Below, piece after piece: positions 1 to 8,236 of a stretch of 64,000 bases of DNA. The DNA is taken from assembly GCA_001399805.1 (NCBI GenBank), contig LIHJ01000089.1, positions 92,418 to 156,417 of the forward strand. The letters are read 5' to 3'. The notes beneath the pieces are model-generated. The model worked only from the letters and a program-made list of their open reading frames with translations, was not told the DNA's origin and ran no database searches. Position 1 is the stretch's first letter, and each line of letters starts with the position of its first letter. Source of the stretch: Candidatus Bathyarchaeota archaeon BA1 (GTDB lineage: Archaea; Thermoproteota; Bathyarchaeia; Bathyarchaeales; Bathyarchaeaceae). The translations under genes and the position numbers were made by a program.

Positions 1-843
1 GATATCCCCCAAAAAAGACCACATAAGGCTTCAATTCCCGTTTGTGCAGCCCTCATATCAGATTTGCATGTTGGAAGCAGGATGTTTATGCGTGAGGAGT
101 TCAACCGTTTTTTGTTGTGGTTGAACGGTAAGTTTGGGAATGGGAACTTAAGGGATATAGCGAGTCACGTCAAATATGTGATTGTTGCCGGTGATATCGT
201 TGATGGAGTAGGTGTTTATCCGGGGCAAATAAGGGAACTGGCGATAAGAGACATCTATGGGCAGTATCAAGCAACGTCAAAGCTCATTACGCAGATCCCG
301 GACCACATCGAAGTGATCATTATACCTGGCGACCATGACGCGACCCGAAAGGCGCTGCCCCAGCCTGCCATCCCTCGTAGTTACGCGGAACCGCTGTATG
401 AAGCAAGAAATGTGCGCTTGGTGGGAAGCCCGTGTCTGGTGTGCCTTCACGGAGTGGAGCTATTACTATATCACGGGCGCAGTTTGATCGATATCACTGC
501 AGTCGTCCCAAACGTAAGCTTACAAACACCGGACAAGGCCATGAGGCTCCTTCTACAAAGTAGACACCTCGCGCCCATTTATGGACAGAGGACCCCTGTA
601 GCTCCGGAAAAGCAAGACTTCATGGTCATAGAAAGAGCACCAGACATTTTTCATACTGGACACGTGCACGTGCTAAAATACGATACGTATCGTGGAGTTC
701 TCATGATGAACTCAGGCGCTTGGCAAAAACAAACCGCATACCAAAGAAAAATGGGGCTGGATCCCACCCCAGGGATTGTTCCCATCGTGAGCCTCCAAAC
801 GTTGCAAGTCTCGCCCATCAGCTTTGCTGCGCCTTACGCGTAA
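1..843 (+). CDS. polB: DNA polymerase D small subunit DP1 (5' truncated by window edge)
   Basis: Small exonuclease/phosphoesterase subunit of the archaeal replicative polymerase D. The open frame runs from base 1, so the N-terminal OB part lies outside the window. The visible part is the calcineurin-like phosphoesterase domain with DLHVGS, GDIVDG, PGDHD and TGHVHV, the metal-binding motifs in their usual order. The first ATG in the frame, at 64, lies inside the DLHVGS motif and cannot be the true start. It ends in TAA. The large subunit is about 15 kb away (15722-19138), not adjacent. Identification is strong from motif order; whether the nuclease is active cannot be told from this part alone. 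Confidence 0.92.
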   Translation, partial: DIPQKRPHKASIPVCAALISDLHVGSRMFMREEFNRFLLWLNGKFGNGNLRDIASHVKYVIVAGDIVDGVGVYPGQIRELAIRDIYGQYQATSKLITQIPDHIEVIIIPGDHDATRKALPQPAIPRSYAEPLYEARNVRLVGSPCLVCLHGVELLLYHGRSLIDITAVVPNVSLQTPDKAMRLLLQSRHLAPIYGQRTPVAPEKQDFMVIERAPDIFHTGHVHVLKYDTYRGVLMMNSGAWQKQTAYQRKMGLDPTPGIVPIVSLQTLQVSPISFAAPYA

Positions 844-907
844 GCCCTCGCCAATTTTCTGGAAGACGCTCCACCGAACCTACCAAAATAGTTTCATGAA
901 ACTTTCA

Positions 908-1474
908 TTATATGTTTTTCGCAACTTTACTAAGTTCATGCGCTAATATTCGTGCTATCCGTAAGGGCTCAGGTCGATTACCAAAAATAATTAATTTTCT
1001 AATGAGCCTTTCTGCATATGTTTTAGAAGTTCCAAAGGCGTGGAAGTAAACGTATCCTCTGATGCCGAGGGAAAGTTCTTGAGGAATTCCAACTTTCTCG
1101 AAAATTGCAAGCCTTTTTTCCCAATCTGGAAAGTGGCGGAAAAGGGCGGATTTGACTGCAATATTATCGGGCTTCTCAGGATTAACAACTATCACCGGTA
1201 TTTTTAGTTGACTATGAATTTGAATGGGGTCCATTAGATTAAAGCCGCCATAGGAAATAGAGGGTAACATGATTAGATTAACGCCTTCCTTCTCCTTCTT
1301 TATCATTTCAATTAAGCGTTCTGTGGCGTCCAATCCATCTACATCGATGTGTGAAAGAAGTATTTTTTCGATTGCAAAGTTTGAAATAACTACACCTAAT
1401 AATAGCGCCTTTCCTTTTCTTTCTCCAAGTTTGCCCTCAGGAAATCTTCCGTCTTCTGCCGCCAGTATTTTCAT
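908..1474 (-). CDS. DUF99 (UPF0215, endonuclease V-like) family protein
   Basis: A 188-aa archaeal DUF99 protein. It starts with the family's KILAAEDGRFPEG segment and has HIDVDGLDAT and SISYGGFNLMD further on. The family is distantly related to endonuclease V, but I know of no established function. The start codon overlaps the stop of the upstream LAGIDADG-like gene by 4 nt, implying translational coupling. It converges on the polymerase D gene with about 65 bp between. Length is normal and nothing looks broken. Confidence 0.85.
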   Translation of the reverse strand: MKILAAEDGRFPEGKLGERKGKALLLGVVISNFAIEKILLSHIDVDGLDATERLIEMIKKEKEGVNLIMLPSISYGGFNLMDPIQIHSQLKIPVIVVNPEKPDNIAVKSALFRHFPDWEKRLAIFEKVGIPQELSLGIRGYVYFHAFGTSKTYAERLIRKLIIFGNRPEPLRIARILAHELSKVAKNI

Positions 1475-2589
1475 CTTCGCTCCGATCTTAAAGAAAGTGA
1501 TAGTCTCTTATGAATCTCTTTCAAAGAAAGCCCCTTCAGATCATTATTCTCCTTTATAGTTTCATTCAATTTTAGAATTCCGAGGAGCAACGCTTGCTTA
1601 TCTATCCCCGCGTAATACGGGCTGTGTCTAGTCACTTTCACCCCTTTTATAAAGCCGCCAATTTTCAGAAATTTATGAGCACTACTTAAGGCTTGAGTCC
1701 GCAACATCTCATACCCAGACCATGTCTTTCCCTTCTTTATAGATAATCTGATCCCGAATTCTTCAGCTAACCGTTTCCAGTCATAAACCAGGATAGGGTG
1801 CGCGCAAGCGAGAAAAAGATCAGGGTAAACATAACCCCGTTTGATTCTCAGGCTACATCCACCATCGGCGCTAAATGCTAGTCTTAAACCAAGTTCTCTT
1901 GTCTTTCGCTTAGATTGAATTAAAAACTTTAATGATGGCTGAGGTTTGCTAAGGTAGGCTTCAGCCCTCTCATGATGTGCGGGAGAGTGTTTTAAGGCTA
2001 TACAAATAGCGTTTAAAGTTTCTACAATAGATTTTATTTCTCGGTTATGATATGCAGTAACGTACCCTTGTTTAGGGTCTCCTCGAAAAAAGGAACCAGG
2101 CAAAACATTAAATCGATAATACATTAGGTCTACAAAGATCTCATGTATAATACAAGAATTGCTGGATATCCCCACAAAACCCTGTTCACCATGTATACAC
2201 CCGAAACCATCAGTAAGACCCAATACACAAATTATCTTGTCAAATTCTTCAACGTACTCCTGATCTTTTAGGTTCTTAACAAATGAAGTGAGAGGTGGTT
2301 TAACATTTATTGCATCATTTTGGAAACGGTAAAATCTACTCGTTCCATTCCCTGTAGACCGCATTTCCGTTAATCTAATGGAAGAGTAGGCCTTTAACAT
2401 GTTATGGATACTACCAGTTGAACATCGATAAAGGTGAGCCAAACTTCTGGTGCCAAGCCCTAATTCGTAAATGCCTAAAATTGACAACTCATCATAAATG
2501 TTGAATCTACTTGCATTGTAGCGCTTATTTTTGTTTTCTATACGAAATAAATTCCATTTGCCTCTTTTGCAACTTTTGAAGGACGCCAT
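1471..2589 (-). CDS. Free-standing LAGIDADG-type endonuclease-like protein with N-terminal helix-turn-helix
   Basis: A 372-aa protein with two LAGIDADG-like helices: VLGLTDGFGCIHG near residue 123 and LRLAFSADGGCSL near 235, about 110 residues apart as in single-chain dimeric enzymes. The N-terminus (about residues 31-70) resembles a helix-turn-helix (LGTRSLAHLYRCSTGSIHNML). No intein ends flank it, so it is not an intein. It overlaps the downstream DUF99 gene by 4 nt and looks cotranscribed. The acidic catalytic residues appear only partly conserved (D and D), so it may be a DNA-binding derivative rather than an active homing enzyme. Function is inferred. Confidence 0.6.
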   Translation of the reverse strand: MASFKSCKRGKWNLFRIENKNKRYNASRFNIYDELSILGIYELGLGTRSLAHLYRCSTGSIHNMLKAYSSIRLTEMRSTGNGTSRFYRFQNDAINVKPPLTSFVKNLKDQEYVEEFDKIICVLGLTDGFGCIHGEQGFVGISSNSCIIHEIFVDLMYYRFNVLPGSFFRGDPKQGYVTAYHNREIKSIVETLNAICIALKHSPAHHERAEAYLSKPQPSLKFLIQSKRKTRELGLRLAFSADGGCSLRIKRGYVYPDLFLACAHPILVYDWKRLAEEFGIRLSIKKGKTWSGYEMLRTQALSSAHKFLKIGGFIKGVKVTRHSPYYAGIDKQALLLGILKLNETIKENNDLKGLSLKEIHKRLSLSLRSERR

Positions 2590-2634
2590 CTGATAAGGCT
2601 CCTACTTAACTGCGACCTTTGAAGGGCGCTCTCT

Positions 2635-3000
2635 TTATCCCTCTATAATTTTATTAAAATCCTTGATGGCGTCTAGTGCCAAGTCAAGCAGTAAGTCGAC
2701 ACTTAGCTTTTTTTGTCTCATTTCGAGAAGTTCTCTCATCTTTTGAATCCAGATTAACCCTATTCGTTTCGCCGCCTCTTCTTCACTTATTTCTCCCATG
2801 TCAAGCTTATCAGTCAGAGCCTTGGCCTGAGCCACAAGACCTGATATTAGGCCTAATGAGAAACTGAAGATTTCCCCAAAACTCATTCGATACCCTGCTG
2901 AATATTCCATGTACGCTCGTAACTTTGTGGCCTTTTCATACTGTTCTCTTGTCAGTCCGATAGTTGTCCACTCTCTCTCTTTAACCATTTTTTTTCCCAT
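2635..3000 (-). CDS. Hypothetical protein, possible ribbon-helix-helix N-terminus
   Basis: A 121-aa protein I do not recognise. The N-terminus (EREWTTIGLTREQYEKATKL) has the strand-then-helix pattern of ribbon-helix-helix regulators. The rest is predicted mostly helical and amphipathic, with no Cys or His cluster and no clear membrane segment. It lies between the LAGIDADG-like gene and orc1/cdc6 on the same strand. A run of A/T-rich sequence upstream (3001-3070) could hold its promoter. A DNA-binding role is only a guess. Confidence 0.55.
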   Translation of the reverse strand: MGKKMVKEREWTTIGLTREQYEKATKLRAYMEYSAGYRMSFGEIFSFSLGLISGLVAQAKALTDKLDMGEISEEEAAKRIGLIWIQKMRELLEMRQKKLSVDLLLDLALDAIKDFNKIIEG

Positions 3001-3095
3001 CTTATTAATTTATAATTTTAATGAACACGTTGACTTATAAATTTTATCGTTAGCAAATATTAGAACTAAATGATTCCCTAGAGAAGCCTCCATCC

Positions 3096-4346
3096 TCAAC
3101 TCCTACTACTCGAAATTCCTGCCAGACATTTAGGCGCATAACTAATCAGACGCTTGAGTCGATCATCAGTATGAAAAACTTCTTTAATAAGACTTCGTGC
3201 TATGCCTAAACGAATCTTTTTTGTACGCCCATATCGTCCCATGCTCACCACCCTTGAGTTCAACACCCCTATCACATCTAATTCGTTGATTAAACAGCTT
3301 ACGCGCCTTTGGGTTAACGGTGAGAGCCCCGATTGATCGCAAAGTTCGCAATAAATCTCGTAAATATCCCCCGTAATGGCGCTGTTTACATTCGCCTTGC
3401 CCAACAGATAAACGCTACATAAAACGAGTTTAGAGTGGGGCGGAAGGTTTCTCAAAGCTTCCATAATACGGTCATGCTCGATCCTCTTCTCGGCTCGACG
3501 TATATGATCCTCCACGACCGCTTCGGAGCCCTCGCGCTCCGCCAACTCACCCGCAACACGAAGAAGGTCTAGGGCACGTCGAGCGTCGCCATGCTCCGCA
3601 GCGGCCAACGCAGCACACAAACCTAAGGCACCATCAAAGAGCACGCCATCATGGAATGCCAATTGAGCGCGGTCCCGGAGAATATCTTGAAGTTCGGCTG
3701 CGTCATATGGCCTAAAAACTATCTCCTCTTCGCTTAAGCAACTTAAAACTCTGGGATCCAGAAGTTCCTTGAACCTAAGGTCGTTAGAGATGCCCACAAT
3801 AGAGGTTTTGCTAAAGCGCAGGGTTTCATTTATTCTCGTCAGTTCATAGAGAAGAACATCGCCTCGTACCTTAATGAGGGCGTCAATCTCATCAAGAATA
3901 ACCATGAAAAGGAGTTTGCATAAATCCAAGCCCACCTTGAACCTGTCAAAAACTTCTCCTAAGGCTAAGCCCGTGAACGGAACCTTCACACCTATGGCGT
4001 CACATAAACTAGAGAAAACCCTATACTCTGTGCCCGCTAACCTACAGTTTACATAGCAAACCTTAACGGGCGCTCCAAACTCCCGAGCCTTATGTATCAG
4101 TTTACTTAATACATATTTTATCACAGCAGTTTTACCAGTTCCAGTTTTCCCGTAGATAAAAATGTTCGAACATCGGGAGCCACCTAAAACAGGAGCCACA
4201 ATCTCGCCAAGGTAACGAATCTGCTCCTCACGATGTGGGAGCTTATCAGGAACATAATCGTGTCGCAGGACTTCTCTATCCTTAAAAATGGAGGTACCTT
4301 TCAAAAACCTTTCAAAGACGCTGTCTAACTCGCCAATGTCATCCAC
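3096..4346 (-). CDS. cdc6: Orc1/Cdc6 replication initiator
   Basis: Archaeal origin recognition AAA+ ATPase, 416 aa. Walker A GKTGTGKT is at about residues 66-73 and Walker B ILDEID at 150-155. A sensor-1-like stretch (SIVGISNDLRF) follows, and the C-terminus is a winged helix. The family binds origin boxes and loads MCM. It is transcribed away from the ORB-like repeats at 4490-4953, the arrangement typical of archaeal origins encoded beside their initiator. The ATG start is followed by an acidic N-terminus as in relatives. Length matches the family. Confidence 0.95.
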   Translation of the reverse strand: MDDIGELDSVFERFLKGTSIFKDREVLRHDYVPDKLPHREEQIRYLGEIVAPVLGGSRCSNIFIYGKTGTGKTAVIKYVLSKLIHKAREFGAPVKVCYVNCRLAGTEYRVFSSLCDAIGVKVPFTGLALGEVFDRFKVGLDLCKLLFMVILDEIDALIKVRGDVLLYELTRINETLRFSKTSIVGISNDLRFKELLDPRVLSCLSEEEIVFRPYDAAELQDILRDRAQLAFHDGVLFDGALGLCAALAAAEHGDARRALDLLRVAGELAEREGSEAVVEDHIRRAEKRIEHDRIMEALRNLPPHSKLVLCSVYLLGKANVNSAITGDIYEIYCELCDQSGLSPLTQRRVSCLINELDVIGVLNSRVVSMGRYGRTKKIRLGIARSLIKEVFHTDDRLKRLISYAPKCLAGISSSRS

Positions 4347-4489
4347 GAGGTAGCCTCCGGCGATTAAATTTAAATGTAATACACTTCAACTCAGGCAAAT
4401 AAAAACTCTCCTATAAAAAACTAAATAAAACACACAGAAACCTAAAGGAGACGCAGATCAGCTCATCATTTGCGAAAAACTGCACCAGA

Positions 4490-4519
4490 CCCACGCACCC
4501 CTACGTTTCCTTTGGAATA
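4490..4519 (-). repeat. ORB-like origin box 1
   Basis: On the minus strand it reads TTCCAAAGGAAACGTAGGGG followed by TGCGTGGG. This is the TTCCA-x-GGAAAC dyad plus G-string of archaeal origin recognition boxes, which Orc1/Cdc6 binds. It is inverted relative to box 2. Confidence 0.75.
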
Positions 4520-4543
4520 GGCCCAGAGGTTTTACCGTAGTTT

Positions 4544-4566
4544 CTATTCCTTTGAAAAAGGAATAG
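4544..4566. repeat. Perfect hairpin within the origin
   Basis: CTATTCCTT-TGAAA-AAGGAATAG: a 9-bp perfect stem with a 5-nt loop, 25 bp inside origin box 1. Its AAGGAATAG arm resembles the CCAAAGGAA part of that box. Confidence 0.6.
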
Positions 4567-4678
4567 TCTGCGAAAGGTAAATTCGGCCTTGTTAATATAA
4601 TAATTCTTGTAGAACACTTTTGAGTGTTTCCTAAAATTTTGTTAGAATGCATTTTGAATCTTTTGACAAGATTTATGG

Positions 4679-4708
4679 TCCAGTGGAAACGAAGGGGTTG
4701 GGGGAGCA
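4679..4708 (+). repeat. ORB-like origin box 2
   Basis: Reads TCCAGTGGAAACGAAGGGG then TTGGGGGA. It is close to the consensus I recall for euryarchaeal ORBs and shares the GGAAACG-x-AGGGGT core with box 1. It faces away from box 1 across an A/T-rich spacer. Confidence 0.8.
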
Positions 4709-4936
4709 TGATAAGATAAGCATTTTGTGTCCTTAATTTCTTGCCACGCCACTCAACATTCAGTGACGGTGAAAAAGAGACGAACTGCATATCGCCTGAA
4801 CCATGTTTCTTTCATTTGGCACAACTTTTATTGTGAAAATGTGTGATGTTGCTTCTTTATAGTTTGTAATATTTACCCTGTTTTTCAGAAATTAACTATA
4901 ATATGCCTATTATGCGCAAATAGATGACCCCTAGAC

Positions 4937-4953
4937 TTCCAATGGAAAATGGG
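4937..4953 (+). repeat. Partial ORB-like box 3
   Basis: TTCCAATGGAAAATGGG keeps the dyad and part of the G-string but lacks the GGGG core. It could be a weak mini-ORB, or chance in A/T-rich DNA. Confidence 0.4.
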
Positions 4954-5141
4954 AATATGTTTTATCTTTTTTTGCATTTTAAAGAAGATTAATATAGTGA
5001 AATTTGTGAAACAGATAAGCCCCAAAATTACTCTTATTTTCGATTTAAGGCATAATTATTCTTGCTTCGAAACTGTTCCTCAACCACAACACCTATAACT
5101 TGTGAATTGTTAAATCATAAACTACTTGTGGGATTCTTTGG

Positions 5142-5567
5142 ATGCCAGCCAAGAAGATGCGAGTGGATATTTTCGATGAGAGTGGGAACCGTTATACGGT
5201 AACCTTTGAGGGGCAGGTGACACGAGACAAGGCCATCCGCCTGTTGGATCTCGTTGAGTTACTTGGGGGCATGCCTGGGATTAATCCTGAATGGAGTCGT
5301 GCCACTTCTGAAGCCTCCAAATTTGACAAAATTCGCTCAATTATTGATAAACACTTCCCGATGGTATGGTTTTCGTCCAAGGATGTTCGATCCTTGTATG
5401 AGCAGGAGCTTAAGGAGCCCATCAGCCTGAGTACTGTCTCGACGTATTTATCTCGAATGGCTGACCGCGGAGTTCTTGTGAAAAGCGGACCATCCATCAG
5501 CCGACGCTACAGAATGATGACCGAAGTTTCTCAAAGAACGCTGAGTTTTATAAAAAGTAATAAGTAA
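5142..5567 (+). CDS. Winged-helix protein next to the origin
   Basis: A 141-aa protein. The N-terminal 35 residues form a small beta-rich segment (MRVDIFDESGNRYTVTFEG). The C-terminal 75 residues form a winged helix (KHFPMVWFSSKDVRSLYEQ, then SLSTVSTYLSRMADRGVLV, then a basic wing). It is first in a plus-strand series with nurA and herA and abuts the origin. It might be an origin or transcription regulator. The name is by fold only; I do not recognise a named family. Confidence 0.7.
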   Translation: MPAKKMRVDIFDESGNRYTVTFEGQVTRDKAIRLLDLVELLGGMPGINPEWSRATSEASKFDKIRSIIDKHFPMVWFSSKDVRSLYEQELKEPISLSTVSTYLSRMADRGVLVKSGPSISRRYRMMTEVSQRTLSFIKSNK

Positions 5568-5660
5568 GCGGCCAATTTTAAATGTAGAAGAGCAGGAACA
5601 CAGTCAGTCATATCTATTCAAACATTATGAAAGAAAAACATCTCAGTACGGGGAAACTGA

Positions 5661-6677
5661 ATGAAGAGCGAAATTGAAAAAGGGTTGGCTGAGATGACGA
5701 AGAAGCTGGCTGAATATATCGATAAGGGGCGAGTAACCGGCTATGCGGAGGTGAGAGAGGAACCGATAATCGCCGTTAGGCCAGATAAGTCTAAAATAAA
5801 GCCCTTAAGAAAGATGGATAGCTATGAAGGATGTTTCTTGGCTGTGGACTGCTCAACGAGGACATTGAAGAGGGCAAATAATTGGGGCATTTACTTCATG
5901 CGACCCGCATATGCCTCGGTAAAAGGGCACAGCGTAGACTGGGGTTATGAAGAGAGAACATGCACTGTAATTGGAGACGCGTACAGTCGTAGGAATTTCT
6001 TAGCAGACTTCAGAATCGAGTTAGAAGGTCAGATGGCCCTAGGTCTTCTCCGAGGTAAGGTTATAACATTTTACTACGAACATCCCTATGTTCGTAGTAA
6101 CTACCTTTTTTTAGATGGCGGTGGTTACTTCGGTGGGGAAAGAAAATTTCGTGTATCGCTGTATGAAGAATGTAGAAGCAAGGAGATCAACCTTCTTGCT
6201 ATAAGCAAAAGCTCTCCGATGCTTCATGACGAGAAAGGTAGGGACTTTATAGCTACTACGAGCATGCTTTCCCCATATAACATCTGGGTTTATCATCCCA
6301 TTAGAAAAGCAGACAAGGACCAAAGTCTGTACGGTGATGTGGCCATCGTAAAGCTATGTGAAGATAGCCCACGTGTTTTTCGTTGCGACATAATGGAGTA
6401 TCTGGCTGATCGTGAAGTAGACGAGTTACTTTCTCCTCTTACTTTTATCTCAGAGGATCCGAGATGTCTTGGATATCCCATCCCTCTCTGGCTTGCTCAT
6501 GAGTTCTCCGCTCCATCCGAAGAAATGCTTCTTCATTATCATGACCAAGTTGAAAAAGCGCTAAGCGAAGCGGGGTTATTGGATGCACTCCGTAGGGAGG
6601 AGCTTTCGTGTAGCTTTCCAGACGAGATTCACGGGATAAGACATGCCTTTGAATGGGAGTGGGTAGAACATGTCTGA
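5661..6677 (+). CDS. nurA: NurA 5'-3' nuclease
   Basis: NurA nuclease, 338 aa, works with the HerA translocase in DNA end resection alongside Mre11-Rad50. The conserved metal-binding N-terminal motif is FLAVDCSTRT (about residues 59-68). A second acidic motif YLFLDGGGYF lies near 148 and the C-terminal GYPIPLWLAHEF near 270-282. The next gene, herA, starts 8 nt before its stop, so the two are translationally coupled. The coding region contains an unusual 13-bp perfect inverted repeat at 6071-6100. No mre11 or rad50 lies in the window. Confidence 0.9.
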   Translation: MKSEIEKGLAEMTKKLAEYIDKGRVTGYAEVREEPIIAVRPDKSKIKPLRKMDSYEGCFLAVDCSTRTLKRANNWGIYFMRPAYASVKGHSVDWGYEERTCTVIGDAYSRRNFLADFRIELEGQMALGLLRGKVITFYYEHPYVRSNYLFLDGGGYFGGERKFRVSLYEECRSKEINLLAISKSSPMLHDEKGRDFIATTSMLSPYNIWVYHPIRKADKDQSLYGDVAIVKLCEDSPRVFRCDIMEYLADREVDELLSPLTFISEDPRCLGYPIPLWLAHEFSAPSEEMLLHYHDQVEKALSEAGLLDALRREELSCSFPDEIHGIRHAFEWEWVEHV

Positions 6678-8217
6678 AATAGTGGGCTTTGTTTGCGGAA
6701 CGCAAGGAGATAGAATCTCCTTCTTTCTCAATCAAGGTGTAAACCTTTCCTTTGGCCAGATAGTTCGAATAGACTCCGGTGAAAGTAGCTTCTACGCGAG
6801 AATTGTGAACGCACAAAGTAGCTCCACCCTTAAAACCATCGAACAGCTTCGTGAAGCGGATGGCAAGGAGGCGTTCGGCCCATATTCTAGCTACAGAAGT
6901 GTTGATGGCGTTCTTTTTCTTGAAAAGAAGGCGGGAAGAATTCGTTCTCCAACTTTTAACCCCAACTACAGGGATAAGGTGTGCGCCGCCGGTCAAGAAG
7001 ACTGCTCGTCCCTGAGGCTTGCGGGTGAATTAGAGATCGGGCGATTGCGATCTGGAGAGCACGTACTCGGGTCAGTAGGCATAGACGTTGAAGCTATACC
7101 TCGCATGATGGGTATGTTTGGGATGACAGGATCAGGAAAAACGAATTGTGAATTAATTCTGAACGCCCAAATCATAGACCACAGCCCGAAAACCGTTGGC
7201 CTGATTTTCGACTTCGCGGGTCAGCTTCTTGAGGGGAAGGAGATCAAGCCTCAAAGGGGTCTGCGAGATCATCCGCTCTTCCACAGCAAGGTCCGCTATT
7301 ACTCAGCCAGAGAAGGCAAGCTGCGTGTAGGACTGTACACTCTCCATCCTGGCAAGCTTAAAACGATATTTCCTGAGATAGGCCTTCCTCAGTATAGACT
7401 TGCTAAAAGGCTCTATGAACGGTTGGGCAAGAGCTGGATAGAGGGTTCGCTTGAAGCTTATGGAGCGGAGGGGCACGCAGGGGTTGGAAAGATAACGGGT
7501 TACAAGTCCAAAGTTGTGATTGAGGCCTTAATGCATAAACTTTCTGACCTCTCGCCAGACATATTTCCACCTTCTGACTACAGCTTCATTGATGACGTGA
7601 TCCAAAACGTCAGCAACGGAATCACCTGCCTCGTTGATATATCGGGGATAAGCTCCGAAGAGCAATATGACATCACATGTCTCACGGCGTCTAGTGTAGC
7701 ACGCCACTATAAGCGGATGTGGGAAGAAAACTATGAAGAGTGGGCAACACTACCCACCCTCCTAATAACCCTAGAGGAAGCCCACGAGTTTCTTGATCCT
7801 AACAAGCCCGAGACCATATTCTCAGACATCGCTCTAACGTACCGAAAGTACAGGGTTGGGCTTAACGCCGTTACACCCAGACCTTCGCGAATAAATTTTG
7901 ATGTTTTCGCTGAGCTCTGGACCAAGGTGATTATGAAGACGGAGTTGAGTCAAGATAGAGGATACCTTACGAAAAACACGCCTTACCTTGAATATAGCGA
8001 CACCGAGATAAAGATGCTTGATATAGGTGAAGCACTGCTTATATCAGAGCCGAAAATCCGGTTCGCCGTACCGATAACGATCATACACTATCCTGAATAT
8101 TTGGAAGATAGGGAGAAAGTCGATTATCAATTACCGCCATCGAAACCGCTTTCTGAAATGGAGGAAAGAATTCGTGCACTACGTAAAATTGGGGAAGTAA
8201 TGAGCGAGAAACATTAA
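6670..8217 (+). CDS. herA: HerA DNA translocase (bipolar helicase)
   Basis: Hexameric FtsK/HerA-type ATPase, 515 aa. An N-terminal HAS-barrel-like domain (residues 1-110) precedes Walker A GMTGSGKT (151-158), Walker B LLITLEEAHEF (about 364-374) and a C-terminal region with the arginine-finger-like TPRPSRIN stretch. Family knowledge: it forms a complex with NurA and drives end resection. The start overlaps nurA by 8 nt. It converges on the membrane-anchored winged-helix gene, with about 20 bp between stops. Confidence 0.92.
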   Translation: MSEIVGFVCGTQGDRISFFLNQGVNLSFGQIVRIDSGESSFYARIVNAQSSSTLKTIEQLREADGKEAFGPYSSYRSVDGVLFLEKKAGRIRSPTFNPNYRDKVCAAGQEDCSSLRLAGELEIGRLRSGEHVLGSVGIDVEAIPRMMGMFGMTGSGKTNCELILNAQIIDHSPKTVGLIFDFAGQLLEGKEIKPQRGLRDHPLFHSKVRYYSAREGKLRVGLYTLHPGKLKTIFPEIGLPQYRLAKRLYERLGKSWIEGSLEAYGAEGHAGVGKITGYKSKVVIEALMHKLSDLSPDIFPPSDYSFIDDVIQNVSNGITCLVDISGISSEEQYDITCLTASSVARHYKRMWEENYEEWATLPTLLITLEEAHEFLDPNKPETIFSDIALTYRKYRVGLNAVTPRPSRINFDVFAELWTKVIMKTELSQDRGYLTKNTPYLEYSDTEIKMLDIGEALLISEPKIRFAVPITIIHYPEYLEDREKVDYQLPPSKPLSEMEERIRALRKIGEVMSEKH

Positions 8218-8236
8218 ACTCATAACGCCTTTCGAG

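Larger units (their letters stand above)
4490..4953. other. oriC: Probable replication origin (oriC) with ORB boxes
   Basis: The 800-bp gap between cdc6 and the 5142 gene contains two long, inverted origin-recognition-box matches (4490-4519 on minus, 4679-4708 on plus) about 160 bp apart, plus a shorter box at 4937-4953. The DNA between the two long boxes is A/T-rich (about 4570-4680), fitting a duplex unwinding element. A perfect 9-bp hairpin sits at 4544-4566. An ORF read across 4458-4790 on the minus strand is just this origin DNA and is not a gene. The repeats are seen; origin activity is inferred. Confidence 0.8.

Noticed and set aside
4458..4790. A 110-aa open frame on the minus strand
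   Set aside because: It coincides with the ORB boxes and A/T-rich origin DNA, has no family-like segments, and is better explained as non-coding origin sequence.
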